Source: an uncultured Verrucomicrobiota bacterium (GTDB lineage: Bacteria; Verrucomicrobiota; Verrucomicrobiia; Chthoniobacterales; SZAS-18). From it: DNA of 51,000 nt. Within the stretch, counting starts at the first letter, position 1, and each line of letters begins with the position of its first letter. The stretch spans positions 1-51,000 of the forward strand of contig CALMAQ010000308.1 of the NCBI GenBank assembly GCA_937859745.1, written 5' to 3'. This document shows positions 17,722 through 25,681 of the stretch, one piece after another. The notes below the pieces were generated by a model, which saw nothing but the letters and a program-made list of their open reading frames with translations, was not told the DNA's origin and ran no database searches. Position numbers and translations under genes: made by a program.

Positions 17722-19452
17722 TCAGGCGGCGGCGCGCACTGCTTGCACCTGCAACTGGAGCGTGACGCTGCCGCGAAACTCGTTGGCTTCCACCTGGAAG
17801 GCCACGTCCCAGGGCGGTGGGGGCAGCGCGAGCTGCGCACTGTTGAACCAGATCGCTGGCGTGGCGAGCCCGTAGCCGCCCGCCTTTCTGGCCCCGGCGG
17901 GCCGCAGTAGGAACTTGAGGTGCTTCTCCTTGAGGACGTGCGGAGCGTCCTGTGGCGCGACGCCGCGCACGACGAACGTCGGCTGCGGATTCCCCATGCC
18001 GAAGGGTTGCAAGGCCTCGTGGCAGGAAAGGAAATCGGCGTCGAGTGCCGCGAGCGTCACCTCGGCGTCCACGCGCAGGAACGGCTCCAACTGCTCGTCG
18101 CTGAGCACTGCGCGCGCCGCCTGGCAGAACGCCGCCTGAAAGTCCGGGAAGACCGCCTCCTGGAGCGTCAGGCCTGCCGCCATTTCGTGGCCGCCGAACT
18201 TGTCGAGGTGCCGGGCGCACTCGTTCAGCGCGTTGACCAGCGACAACCCCTCGATGCTCCGACCGCTCCCCTTGCCCACGCCCTGCTCGTCGAAGCCGAT
18301 GACCAGGGTCGGCCGGTGGTGGGCACGCATCAAGCGCGACGCCACGATGCCGAGGACCCCCGGGTGCCAGCCCCGTGCGCCGACCACGATGGCGGCGTAG
18401 CGCGGTCGGCCGTCCTCGTGGCAATGGCTGCGGAACTGGTGCTGCGCCTCTTGCAGCGTCTGCTGCTCAACGGCTTGGCGTTCGCGGTTCTGCTCGTCCA
18501 GCCCCGCCGCCAAGGCCTGCGCGCGGGCGGCGTCGGTCGTGGTCAGCAGTTCGAGCGCCGCCTGCGCGGTGCCGAGGCGTCCGGCGGCGTTCAGGCGCGG
18601 TCCCAGGCGGTAGCCGATGTCGGCGGGCCGCACCGGGGCTTTGACCGACGCGACATCCATCAACGCACGCAGGCCCACCCGATCAGTCTTCGCCATCTCG
18701 GCCGATCCCCGCCGCACGAGGATGCGGTTTTCCTCCACCAGCGGCACGAGGTCGGCCACCGTGCCCAAGGCAACGAGGTCCAGCGATTTCTTTAGGTCGA
18801 AGCCCGGCAGCGGGCACCGCTTGAGCAGCGCGTGGCACGCCTTGAAGACCAGGCCCGCGCTACAAAGATAGTGGTAGGTGTCGCCCAGCTTGGGATTGAC
18901 CAGCGCCACGCAGGGTGGCAGCGCGTGCTGCGGCTCGTGGTGATCGAAGACGACCACGTCGATCCCCTGCGTCTGGAGCATCGCCACCTCGCCGATGCTG
19001 GCCGTGCCGCAGTCCACGGCGACGAGGAGCCGTGGCCGCAGGGTTTCCATGCAACGGGCCACGCCTTCCGTGCTCAGGCCGTAGCCTTCCTCGATGCGCC
19101 GGGGCAGGAAGCAATGCACGTCCCCGCCGTAGGCTTGCAACAGGCCCGCCAAGATGGCCAGCGACGTGACGCCGTCCACGTCGTAGTCGCCGTAGAGGAC
19201 GATGCGCTCGTCTTCCGCCAGCGCCCGCAGGATGCGGTCCACCGCCGGGGCCATGTTCGGCAGCTCGAACGGATCGGCCAACAGGTTGAGCTTCGGGTGG
19301 AGGAAGTTCCGCACGGCCTCCGGCGTCCGCAACCCCCGGCGCACGAGCAAACCGGCCAGGAAGGGCGCGATGTTCAGTTCGCGTTCCAGCTGTTGCGCCA
19401 CGGCGCGGTCGGTCGGGTCATCAGGAGGCAACAGCCAGCGGAGGGCGGACAT
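17722..19452 (-). CDS. recJ: Single-stranded-DNA-specific exonuclease RecJ
   Basis: A 576-residue 5'-3' ssDNA exonuclease acting in recombination and repair. The DHH catalytic domain has GDYDVDG (88-94), AVDCGT (145-150), FDHH (169-172) and [12 protein letters not shown]. The DHHA1 domain contains [13 protein letters not shown] and [10 protein letters not shown], and a C-terminal OB-like domain follows. Start ATG 19452 ([16 protein letters not shown]) is preferred to a reading 15 codons longer with no family support. The gene is divergent from the leu leader and leuA. Confidence 0.95.
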   Translation of the reverse strand: MSALRWLLPPDDPTDRAVAQQLERELNIAPFLAGLLVRRGLRTPEAVRNFLHPKLNLLADPFELPNMAPAVDRILRALAEDERIVLYGDYDVDGVTSLAILAGLLQAYGGDVHCFLPRRIEEGYGLSTEGVARCMETLRPRLLVAVDCGTASIGEVAMLQTQGIDVVVFDHHEPQHALPPCVALVNPKLGDTYHYLCSAGLVFKACHALLKRCPLPGFDLKKSLDLVALGTVADLVPLVEENRILVRRGSAEMAKTDRVGLRALMDVASVKAPVRPADIGYRLGPRLNAAGRLGTAQAALELLTTTDAARAQALAAGLDEQNRERQAVEQQTLQEAQHQFRSHCHEDGRPRYAAIVVGARGWHPGVLGIVASRLMRAHHRPTLVIGFDEQGVGKGSGRSIEGLSLVNALNECARHLDKFGGHEMAAGLTLQEAVFPDFQAAFCQAARAVLSDEQLEPFLRVDAEVTLAALDADFLSCHEALQPFGMGNPQPTFVVRGVAPQDAPHVLKEKHLKFLLRPAGARKAGGYGLATPAIWFNSAQLALPPPPWDVAFQVEANEFRGSVTLQLQVQAVRAAA

Positions 19453-19516
19453 GAAAGGGCGATGGTACGGCCTCGCCAACGGTTCTGCACCTGCCAACGC
19501 GCCTCTTTTTTCGAGG

Positions 19517-19546
19517 TTGCGTTTGGTAGGAGGCCGGTACTAAACT
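19517..19546 (+). promoter_or_regulatory. Putative promoter of the leuA leader
   Basis: TTGCGT (19517-19522), an 18-base spacer and TAAACT (19541-19546). The predicted start, about seven bases on, is 19553, which is the GTG of the leader ORF, so the leader may be leaderless. Match to consensus is only moderate. Confidence 0.4.
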
Positions 19547-19552
19547 GTCCGC

Positions 19553-19645
19553 GTGTCAGTGAGAATTCAACCGCGCTCTTCCCTTTACGGCGGCCTCCCG
19601 GGTCGCGGCGCGCTCCTTTCGCTGCTAGGGTTGGCCTCCCGCTAA
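19553..19645 (+). CDS. Leucine-rich leader peptide (leuA attenuator)
   Basis: A 30-codon ORF from GTG 19553 (or GTG 19559) to TAA 19643-19645. It reads VSVRIQPRSSLYGGLPGRG and then ALLSLLGLASR. Seven codons are leucine, five of them within the seven codons CTC CTT TCG CTG CTA GGG TTG (19613-19633), spread over five synonymous codons. The final codons GGG TTG GCC lie in the 5' arm of the terminator and the stop in its 3' arm. In-frame TAA at 19541-19543 fixes the 5' limit. An AGGAGG sits too far upstream (19528-19533) to serve as Shine-Dalgarno, and the promoter predicts a leaderless start. Function as a regulatory peptide is inferred from position and codon content. Confidence 0.65.
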   Translation: MSVRIQPRSSLYGGLPGRGALLSLLGLASR

Positions 19646-19652
19646 CCTTTTT
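19629..19652 (+). terminator. Intrinsic terminator within the leu leader (attenuator)
   Basis: GGTTGGC (19629-19635), loop CTCCC, GCTAACC (19641-19647), then TTTTT (19648-19652). The 7-bp stem has one G-U wobble. A ribosome paused on the leucine codons just upstream would cover the 5' arm and block the hairpin. Confidence 0.75.
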
Positions 19653-19678
19653 CCTTTCCTCTAGCCTCTCCACGGCCC

Positions 19679-19749
19679 GCCTGCATCCCGGATCAGGCTG
19701 CCGGGACGCCGTGCGTCCCGGTGACTTCAGCAGTCCGCGTCCTGCTGAA
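19679..19749 (+). promoter_or_regulatory. Three tandem stem-loops in the leuA 5' UTR
   Basis: Stem 1: GCCTG (19679-19683) with CAGGC (19694-19698). Stem 2: CCGGGACGC (19701-19709) with GCGTCCCGG (19713-19721), a perfect 9-bp stem with a 3-base loop. Stem 3: TTCAGCAG (19726-19733) with CTGCTGAA (19742-19749), a perfect 8-bp stem. None is followed by a T-run. They lie 50 bases before leuA and may affect mRNA stability or translation. Confidence 0.5.
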
Positions 19750-19798
19750 CCAACGCTCTCGCTTTTCGTTCGACCACACCTCTTTATCCAGCGCTTCC

Positions 19799-21385
19799 AT
19801 GTCTGACAAAATCATCATCTTCGACACCACCTTGCGCGACGGCGAACAATGCCCCGGCGCTTCCATGAACCTCCGCGAAAAGATGGAGGTCGCCCGGCAG
19901 CTCGCCCGTCTCAACGTGGACGTGATCGAGGCCGGTTTCCCCGTCATCAGCGACGGTGACTTCCGCGCCGTCAACCAGATCGCTACCGAAGTGCGCGGCC
20001 CCATCATCGCAGGGCTGGCGCGCTGCGTGCCGGGCGACATCGACGCCGCCGCTGCGGCGGTCAAACCCGCCGGGGACCGGGCGCGGGTCCATGTGTTCCT
20101 GGCCACGTCGAAGATCCACTTGGAACACAAACTGCGGAAGGCGCAGGAGGAAATCATCCGCCTGGCCGTTGAAGGCGTGCGCCGCGCCCGGGCGCTGGTG
20201 CGCGACGTGGAGTTCAGCCCGGAAGACGGCTCCCGCACCGTGCCCGAGTTCTTGGCTGAGATCACGCGCGCGGTCATTGAGGCCGGGGCAACCACGGTCA
20301 ACATCCCCGACACGGTCGGCTATGCCGTGCCAGACCAGTTCGGTGAGTTGATCCGTTACCTCTTCGACCACGTGCCCAACATCCACGACGCCGTGGTCAG
20401 CGTGCATTGCCACAACGACCTCGGACTCGCCGTGGCGAACTCGCTCGCCGCCGTGCGCGCCGGGGCGCGGCAGGTGGAAGGCACGATTAATGGCATCGGC
20501 GAGCGCGCGGGCAACGCCGCCCTGGAGGAAGTCGTCATGGCCTTGCGGACACGGCCGGAGGTGTTTGGGCACGTCACGACGGATGTGAACACGCGCGAAA
20601 TCGTCAAAAGCTCGCGGCTCATCAGCCGCATGAGCGGGCTCCTCGTGCCGCGCTCCAAGGCCATCGTCGGCGAGAACGCTTTCGCGCATAGCTCGGGCAT
20701 CCACCAGGACGGCATCCTCAAGAAACGCGAGACCTACGAGATCATGGACCCGCACGAGGTCGGCTGGGGGGAAACGGAGCTGCCGCTGACCAAACACAGC
20801 GGGCGGCACGCGATGGTCAAGCGCCTGGAGCACCTGGGCTACACGCTCAACCAGGAGGAAACCGAGCACGTTTTCCGCCGCTTCAAGGAGGTCGGCGACC
20901 GCAAAAAATTCGTCTACGACGACGACCTGGCGGCGCTGATCGAGGACAGTTCCCTCGGCGCGCCCGAGACCTACGAGCTGGAATACTTCCACGTCACCAG
21001 CGGCACGACGACTGTGCCGACGGCCACCGTCCGCCTGCGGCACAACACCCTCGCCCCGGCCGACGGCAAGGACACCCCGACGGAGACCATGCAGGATTCC
21101 GCCCCCGGCAACGGCGCGGTCGATGCCGCGATGAAGGCCATCGACCGCATCCTGGGCCACCAGGGCCATCTGGCGGAGTACCACGTCCAGGCAGTGACGG
21201 GGGGCAAGGACGCGTTGGGCGAGGTGACACTCAAGGTGGACTTCGGCGACGGCAAGCTCATCACCGGCAAGGGGGCGAGCACGGACGTGATCGAAGCCAG
21301 CGCGCGTGCTTACCTGCACGCGGTGAGCCGGGTGCTGGTCACGGGAGCGGCGGCCGTAGCCAGCAAACCGACAGACACGCCATGA
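19799..21385 (+). CDS. leuA: 2-isopropylmalate synthase
   Basis: A 528-residue enzyme that condenses acetyl-CoA with 2-oxoisovalerate, the first committed step of leucine synthesis. The catalytic TIM barrel opens MSDKIIIFDTTLRDGEQCPG and has the metal-binding HCHNDLGLAVANS and the GTINGIGERAGNAALEEVV signature. HSSGIHQDGILK follows, then a C-terminal LeuA regulatory domain (about 395-515) where leucine feedback binding is expected. Start ATG 19799 matches the family; the upstream in-frame reading crosses the hairpins. The attenuator-like leader indicates transcriptional control by leucine supply in addition to feedback inhibition. Confidence 0.97.
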   Translation: MSDKIIIFDTTLRDGEQCPGASMNLREKMEVARQLARLNVDVIEAGFPVISDGDFRAVNQIATEVRGPIIAGLARCVPGDIDAAAAAVKPAGDRARVHVFLATSKIHLEHKLRKAQEEIIRLAVEGVRRARALVRDVEFSPEDGSRTVPEFLAEITRAVIEAGATTVNIPDTVGYAVPDQFGELIRYLFDHVPNIHDAVVSVHCHNDLGLAVANSLAAVRAGARQVEGTINGIGERAGNAALEEVVMALRTRPEVFGHVTTDVNTREIVKSSRLISRMSGLLVPRSKAIVGENAFAHSSGIHQDGILKKRETYEIMDPHEVGWGETELPLTKHSGRHAMVKRLEHLGYTLNQEETEHVFRRFKEVGDRKKFVYDDDLAALIEDSSLGAPETYELEYFHVTSGTTTVPTATVRLRHNTLAPADGKDTPTETMQDSAPGNGAVDAAMKAIDRILGHQGHLAEYHVQAVTGGKDALGEVTLKVDFGDGKLITGKGASTDVIEASARAYLHAVSRVLVTGAAAVASKPTDTP

Positions 21386-21463
21386 CGCCTGGTCGCGGGC
21401 GCGGATGTTTTTCCCCGTTGCAGGCGCAGGGCCATCCGATTTAGAAAGGAACAACGTTTTTTC

Positions 21464-22186
21464 ATGTCCAAGCAGCTTATTGTCCTCATCACGGGTGCGA
21501 ACCGCGGCATCGGGCTGGCCATGACCCGCACCTTCCTCGAACGCGGCGACCGCGTGGCAGCCACCTGCCGCCAGCCGGCGAAGGCCGCCGAGCTTCACCA
21601 GATGAAGGAAACGTACAAGGACGATCTAATGATTCTGCGCGTGGACGTGGACCTGACCCGTTCGGTCAACGCGGCGGCCGAGGACATGGCCGAGCGCTAC
21701 CCGCGCCTGGATGTCCTCGTCAATAACGCCGGGATTGCCCCCGGCCGTAGCCACGACGGGCTGGAGGTCCTCGAACTCGCGCAAGTCCGCGATGCATTCG
21801 AGACCAACGCTGTGGGCTGCCTGCGGACCACACGCGCCTTTTTGCCGCTGCTCCGCAAGAGCAAGCAGCCGCGGGTCGTCAATGTGTCCTCGGGCCTCGG
21901 CTCGCTCTCCAAGAAGCCCGGCGACACCCATTATTACGCTTACGCCGGTTCCAAGGCGGCGTTGAACATGTTCACGCGCATCATGGCGGCGGAATACAAG
22001 ACGCAGGGGATCAGCATCGTCGCCGTGACGCCCGGCTGGGTCCGTACCGACATGGGCGGGGCGGATGCGGAACTCGACCCCGTGGTCGTGGCGGGGGAAC
22101 TGGTCAACACGATTGACAGCATCACTATGGAGCAGACCTCGCTCTGGCTCGACCGCCACGGGAAAGTCACAGAATACGCCTGGTAA
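21464..22186 (+). CDS. SDR-family NAD(P)-dependent oxidoreductase
   Basis: A 240-residue classical short-chain dehydrogenase. The cofactor motif is TGANRGIG (10-17), the structural NNAG motif follows in VLVNNAGIAPG, and the catalytic serine and Tyr-x3-Lys are in VSSGLGSLSKK and YAYAGSKAALN. PGWVRTDMGG is the typical post-catalytic segment. The substrate is unknown; the sequence resembles the C-factor/sniffer-type subgroup. AAAGGA lies upstream of ATG 21464. It follows leuA by 78 bases and precedes nagA. Confidence 0.9.
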   Translation: MSKQLIVLITGANRGIGLAMTRTFLERGDRVAATCRQPAKAAELHQMKETYKDDLMILRVDVDLTRSVNAAAEDMAERYPRLDVLVNNAGIAPGRSHDGLEVLELAQVRDAFETNAVGCLRTTRAFLPLLRKSKQPRVVNVSSGLGSLSKKPGDTHYYAYAGSKAALNMFTRIMAAEYKTQGISIVAVTPGWVRTDMGGADAELDPVVVAGELVNTIDSITMEQTSLWLDRHGKVTEYAW

Positions 22187-22217
22187 CTTGGGCGGGGCGG
22201 GACACGGAAGGAGCCCC

Positions 22218-23402
22218 ATGGTTTTCGACCACGTCACCCTGGTCTTGCCCGGAGGTATGATCGCGGAAGGACGTTTGCGCGTGGACGAGCACGACCGGAT
22301 CGAAGCACTGGGCCGGGCGGACGAGGTGCCCATTTCCGGTGGAGAGCCCGTGTACGACGGGCGCGGCGGATATCTCTGTCCGGGCTTCATCGACCTCCAT
22401 GTGCACGGGGCACTCGGACGCGACGCGATGGAAGGCACCCCGGAAGCCTTCGATGCCATCCTGCACCACCATGCTTCGGGCGGCACCACGGCGCTGGCGT
22501 TGACCAGCGTCGCGGCTCCTCTGGAAAAGCTCCTGAACCTGCTGCGGGCCGCGCGCGCATGGCAGGCGGCTACCGACGGGAGGAAAAAAACTGCCAGGTT
22601 GCTCGGAGTTCACGTCGAGGGCCCGTATTTTTCGCCTGCCAAGGCAGGTGCACACCGCCTCGAACATTTGCGAGACCCCACGGCGTCAGAGACTGCCCGA
22701 CTGCTGTTGCATGCCGACGTGATCACGCAGGTCACGTTCGCGCCCGAACTCCCGGGAGCTTTGGAACTCATCGATGCTCTCGGCACCCGCGGCATCATCC
22801 GCAGCGGAGGTCACAGCGACGCCTGGGACGAAGACGCACGCGCCGCTTTCGGACGGGGAATGGAGCAAGTCACCCACCTGTTCAACGCCATGTCCAGCGC
22901 ACGCCGACGCGGCCCCTACCGCGTGGCCGGGCTGCTCGAATACGCGCTTTCCGAACCCGGCCTGCGTTGCGAGTTGATCGCCGACGGCCACCACGTCTCC
23001 CCGACGCTCCTGCGGATGGCCTACCAGGCGAAGGGAGTAGACGGCATCTGTCTCGTCACGGATGCCAGCCCGGGCACCGGCCTGCCCGACGGCAGCGAGT
23101 ACCGGTTCGCGGACCGGACCTGCCTCGTGCGGGGCGGCGTCTGCCTGACGCAGGATGGTCACGCCCTCGCCGGAAGCCGCGCCACCATGATCGACGTTGT
23201 CCGCAACATGGTCCAGCTTGCAGGCGTTCCTTTGCACGAATCAATCGCCATGGCGACCCTGAACCCCGCTCGCGCCCTGCTCCGGGAGCACGAATGCGGA
23301 CTCCTAGCCCTTGGAATGCGCGCGGATCTGACGCTGCTCACGCGCGACCTCTCTGTGACGGCGACTTTCGTCGGCGGCGAGGCGATCTACCGCCCGAGTT
23401 AA
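22218..23402 (+). CDS. nagA: N-acetylglucosamine-6-phosphate deacetylase
   Basis: A 394-residue amidohydrolase that removes acetate from GlcNAc-6-P in amino-sugar and cell-wall recycling. Motifs: the first metal site GFIDLHVHGALGRDA, GVHVEGPYFSPAKAGAH with the metal-binding glutamate, GHSDAWDEDARAAFGRG, VTHLFNAMSS, ADGHHVSP and the catalytic aspartate in LVTDASPGTG. All look intact. Start ATG 22218 has a strong Shine-Dalgarno (GGAAGGAG), unlike most genes here. No nagB or transporter is adjacent. Confidence 0.94.
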   Translation: MVFDHVTLVLPGGMIAEGRLRVDEHDRIEALGRADEVPISGGEPVYDGRGGYLCPGFIDLHVHGALGRDAMEGTPEAFDAILHHHASGGTTALALTSVAAPLEKLLNLLRAARAWQAATDGRKKTARLLGVHVEGPYFSPAKAGAHRLEHLRDPTASETARLLLHADVITQVTFAPELPGALELIDALGTRGIIRSGGHSDAWDEDARAAFGRGMEQVTHLFNAMSSARRRGPYRVAGLLEYALSEPGLRCELIADGHHVSPTLLRMAYQAKGVDGICLVTDASPGTGLPDGSEYRFADRTCLVRGGVCLTQDGHALAGSRATMIDVVRNMVQLAGVPLHESIAMATLNPARALLREHECGLLALGMRADLTLLTRDLSVTATFVGGEAIYRPS

Positions 23403-23433
23403 CTCCCCGGCTCCGGAAAGCGTCCATGAGTCT

Positions 23434-23461
23434 TTGCATCCGTTCAGGCTTTCCATACAGT
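23434..23461 (+). promoter_or_regulatory. Putative promoter of the glgA-like gene
   Basis: TTGCAT (23434-23439), a 16-base spacer and TACAGT (23456-23461), with ATG only seven bases further on (23469). The mRNA would start at or next to the start codon. Confidence 0.4.
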
Positions 23462-23468
23462 CGCGTCC

Positions 23469-24914
23469 ATGAAAATCCTCATCGCCGCCAGTGACCTGAC
23501 GCCGCTGATTTCGACGGACCCGGCCGGGCAAAACGGCCCCGTGGCTGCCCTGCCCGCGGCGCTGCAGCGGGCCGGACACGAGGTGAGCCTCGTCGGACCC
23601 CTGACGCGGGCATGGGCCGACGCGACTGCTGTCAAGCTCAAAGCCACGGGGGTAAGGGTCAACGTCGCACTCGGCTCTGACCGCGAGAGCGTGCAGGTCT
23701 TCGAGACCCGGTCGGAGGAAGGTCTGCAAATTTTCCTGCTCAAGCACGACCCCATTTTCGGTGAGATGGCCGACGGGGTGTCGGCGTTCGAAGGCGACGC
23801 CCGCGCTGCCGTCCTTTTCTCGAAGTTGGTGATCGAACTCTCCCGGCGATTGAACCCGGCCCCGGACGTGGTGCAAATCTACGATTGGCCCGGCGCGCTC
23901 GTCCCTGTCTTTTTGCGGGCCCAACACCTGCCTTTCGCCAGCGTCCTGAGCCTGGACAACCCCACAACGAACGGCAGCTTTCCCATCGAGGATTTCGGCT
24001 TGCTCAACCTAGGCTGGGAATACTTCCGGCCGAACGCCGTCGAGTTCTATGGGCGCGTCAACTTCCTCAAAGCGGGCATCCTGCACGCGGACGCGGTGGT
24101 GGTGCCCGGCGAACTGGAACGCGCGGCCGTGCAAACCCCGGAACATGGCGGCGGGTTGGACGCGGTCTTCCGCGAACAATCCTCGAAGCTGCACGGCATC
24201 CCGGCGGGCGTGGACGAGAACGTCTGGAATCCCGCCAGGGACCCGTTCGTGGCCCGGCGCTACCAGTCCTCCAACCTCGGCGGCAAGGCGGCCTGCCGCG
24301 GCGCGCTGCTCGCGCACCTCGGCCTCGACAAGAACCCGGCAGGGCCCGTGTACCTAGTGGATCTGGCCGCCGGACAGGACGCGCACTACCTCGACCTGCT
24401 GGCCTCCATGCTCGACCAGTTGCTGGCCGACGACGTGCGCCTCGTGGTCCTCGGCGAGTTCCCGGCAGATTTGCCCGCCGCGATCACCTTCCAAGTCGCC
24501 GCGCGCAAGTACCCGGGGCACCTGGCGCTCGTACGCGCCGGAGACGAACGCTTAGCTCACGTCGCTCTTGCGGGAGCGAACTTCCAGCTTTTCCTCGGGC
24601 GCACCCTCCGCCTGAGCGAGTTCATCCTCCGCAGCCTTAAATACGGCACCGTGCCGGTGGTTCCGGCGGGGGCCGGGGTCAGGCAGTTGCTCACCGACCA
24701 TCAGCCCGGCGTGGAAGGCGGCAACGGCCTGGTGTTCTACCGTCCCAACGGCGAGGCGCTCTTCGATGCCCTCGCGCACCGGGCCGCCGGTCTGCTCCGG
24801 CCGGCTGACGATTGGGAATCGCTGCAGCAGCAGGCGATGATCCAGGCCGCAAAGTTCACCTGGGCGCGCACCGCCGCGCAGTTCGTCGCACTCTACCAGC
24901 GGCTCAGGCCATGA
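23469..24914 (+). CDS. Glycogen synthase-like GT5 protein lacking catalytic residues
   Basis: A 481-residue protein with the GT5 (GlgA) layout. It conserves the acceptor-side segment AVEFYGRVNFLKAGILHAD, the GIPAGVDENVWNPARDPF block, and LKYGTVPVV near the C-terminus. The residues that bind ADP-glucose and catalyse transfer in E. coli GlgA appear lost. The N-terminal KTGGL reads PAGQNGPVA. HNLAYQG reads DNPTTNG, so the H161 equivalent is Asp. The SRLxxQKG block reads VDLAAGQDAHYLD, losing the Arg and Lys. SRFEPCGL reads GRTLRLSE, losing the catalytic Glu. These are alignments by eye. It is probably a pseudoenzyme with a structural or regulatory role, or a transferase using another mechanism. 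It may be linked to the glgP at 1349. Confidence 0.8.
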   Translation: MKILIAASDLTPLISTDPAGQNGPVAALPAALQRAGHEVSLVGPLTRAWADATAVKLKATGVRVNVALGSDRESVQVFETRSEEGLQIFLLKHDPIFGEMADGVSAFEGDARAAVLFSKLVIELSRRLNPAPDVVQIYDWPGALVPVFLRAQHLPFASVLSLDNPTTNGSFPIEDFGLLNLGWEYFRPNAVEFYGRVNFLKAGILHADAVVVPGELERAAVQTPEHGGGLDAVFREQSSKLHGIPAGVDENVWNPARDPFVARRYQSSNLGGKAACRGALLAHLGLDKNPAGPVYLVDLAAGQDAHYLDLLASMLDQLLADDVRLVVLGEFPADLPAAITFQVAARKYPGHLALVRAGDERLAHVALAGANFQLFLGRTLRLSEFILRSLKYGTVPVVPAGAGVRQLLTDHQPGVEGGNGLVFYRPNGEALFDALAHRAAGLLRPADDWESLQQQAMIQAAKFTWARTAAQFVALYQRLRP

Positions 24915-24932
24915 GCGCGCCGCGACTCGCCG

Positions 24933-25250
24933 TCACGAGTAACGGACATCCTTGCCGGGCTCCATCTCGTAGCTGAGCGCCATCTGTTGGCCGACGTATG
25001 GGTGGATCACCTCGTCGACAAACCGGTGGTAGACCGGATCGGCGTGCCCGAGCGCCATCTTGTCCATGGATTCGTAATCCACGCCGAAGAAGAAGCCCCA
25101 AGCGTTATCCGCCTCAATGCGTTTGCCGCAGCGGATGGCGCGCACTTCTGCGATCTTGAGCAGGCGGATGCGTGTCTCGCGCAACACCCACTCGACCTGT
25201 TCGTCCCCGAGCCCCGGATGAAGCCTGCAAAGGACGACGTGATGAACCAT
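24933..25250 (-). CDS. Dabb family (stress-responsive A/B barrel) protein
   Basis: A 105-residue small alpha/beta barrel protein: MVHHVVLCRLHPGLG, EVRAIRCGKRIE, and LGHADPVYHRFVDEVIHP are typical of the Dabb family. Plant and bacterial members form dimers, and some are cyclases or stress-induced proteins, but most are uncharacterised. It is convergent with the glgA-like gene (18-base gap) and downstream of nuoA. Confidence 0.88.
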   Translation of the reverse strand: MVHHVVLCRLHPGLGDEQVEWVLRETRIRLLKIAEVRAIRCGKRIEADNAWGFFFGVDYESMDKMALGHADPVYHRFVDEVIHPYVGQQMALSYEMEPGKDVRYS

Positions 25251-25261
25251 GGCGTGACGGC

Positions 25262-25290
25262 GTTTTAACCGGCCCGGGCTCCGGATTCAA
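25262..25290 (-). promoter_or_regulatory. Putative promoter of the Dabb gene
   Basis: On the minus strand TTGAAT (25290-25285), a 17-base spacer and TAAAAC (25267-25262), eleven bases before ATG 25250. Confidence 0.4.
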
Positions 25291-25309
25291 GCCGCGGACC
25301 GCCGGTGGC

Positions 25310-25681
25310 CTAGTTTTTCCAGTTCAGCGCCCCTTTTTTGACCGCGTACACATAACCCACGGTCAGGATGGCCACGAAGCTGAACATGCTCCAGAAGATG
25401 GTGGAGCCGGATTGGATCATGTCACGGTACACGACCGCCCACGGGTACATGAACACGATTTCGATGTCGAACAGGATGAACAGCATTGCCACCAGATAGA
25501 ACTTTACGCTGAAGCGCGGTTGCGCTTCACCGATAGGCAGCATGCCGCATTCGTAAGAGGTGTCCTTGACCTTCGAACGCTTGCCGGCCTTGCCCAGCAC
25601 GACGCTGGCGATCAGTGACACGGCGGCGAACCCGATGGCAACAATGGCCTGGAGCAGAATCGGCAGGTAGTCCCGGATCAT
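25310..25681 (-). CDS. nuoA: NADH-quinone oxidoreductase subunit A
   Basis: A 123-residue membrane subunit of complex I with three TM segments (about 7-30, 62-85, 92-113). Between TM1 and TM2 it has the family loop KVKDTSYECGMLPIG with the conserved cysteine, then RFSVKFYLVAMLFILFDIEIVFMYPWA, a NuoA hallmark. The start MIRDYLPILLQAI fits the family. It stands alone: no nuoB or other nuo gene is within the window, so complex I genes are dispersed. A strong terminator-like hairpin ends at its start codon. Confidence 0.95.
   Translation of the reverse strand: MIRDYLPILLQAIVAIGFAAVSLIASVVLGKAGKRSKVKDTSYECGMLPIGEAQPRFSVKFYLVAMLFILFDIEIVFMYPWAVVYRDMIQSGSTIFWSMFSFVAILTVGYVYAVKKGALNWKN

Larger units (their letters stand above)
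19453..19798 (+). promoter_or_regulatory. recJ-leuA intergenic region: leucine attenuator and structured 5' UTR
   Basis: This 346-base gap holds, in plus-strand order: a promoter (19517-19546), a leucine-rich leader ORF (19553-19645), an intrinsic terminator inside the end of that ORF (19629-19652), and three consecutive stem-loops (19679-19749) before the leuA ATG. No plus-strand gene precedes it, since recJ runs the other way, so the terminator must act on the leader transcript itself. The whole matches ribosome-mediated attenuation of leuA. Confidence 0.7.

Noticed and set aside
19529-19535. GGAGGCC pairing with GGCCTCC at 19592 or 19633 as an antiterminator
   Set aside because: The GGAGGCC lies in the promoter spacer and would not be transcribed from the predicted start at 19553.
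19784-21598. 604-codon minus-strand frame over leuA
   Set aside because: Antisense to leuA; composition typical of GC-skewed shadow frames.
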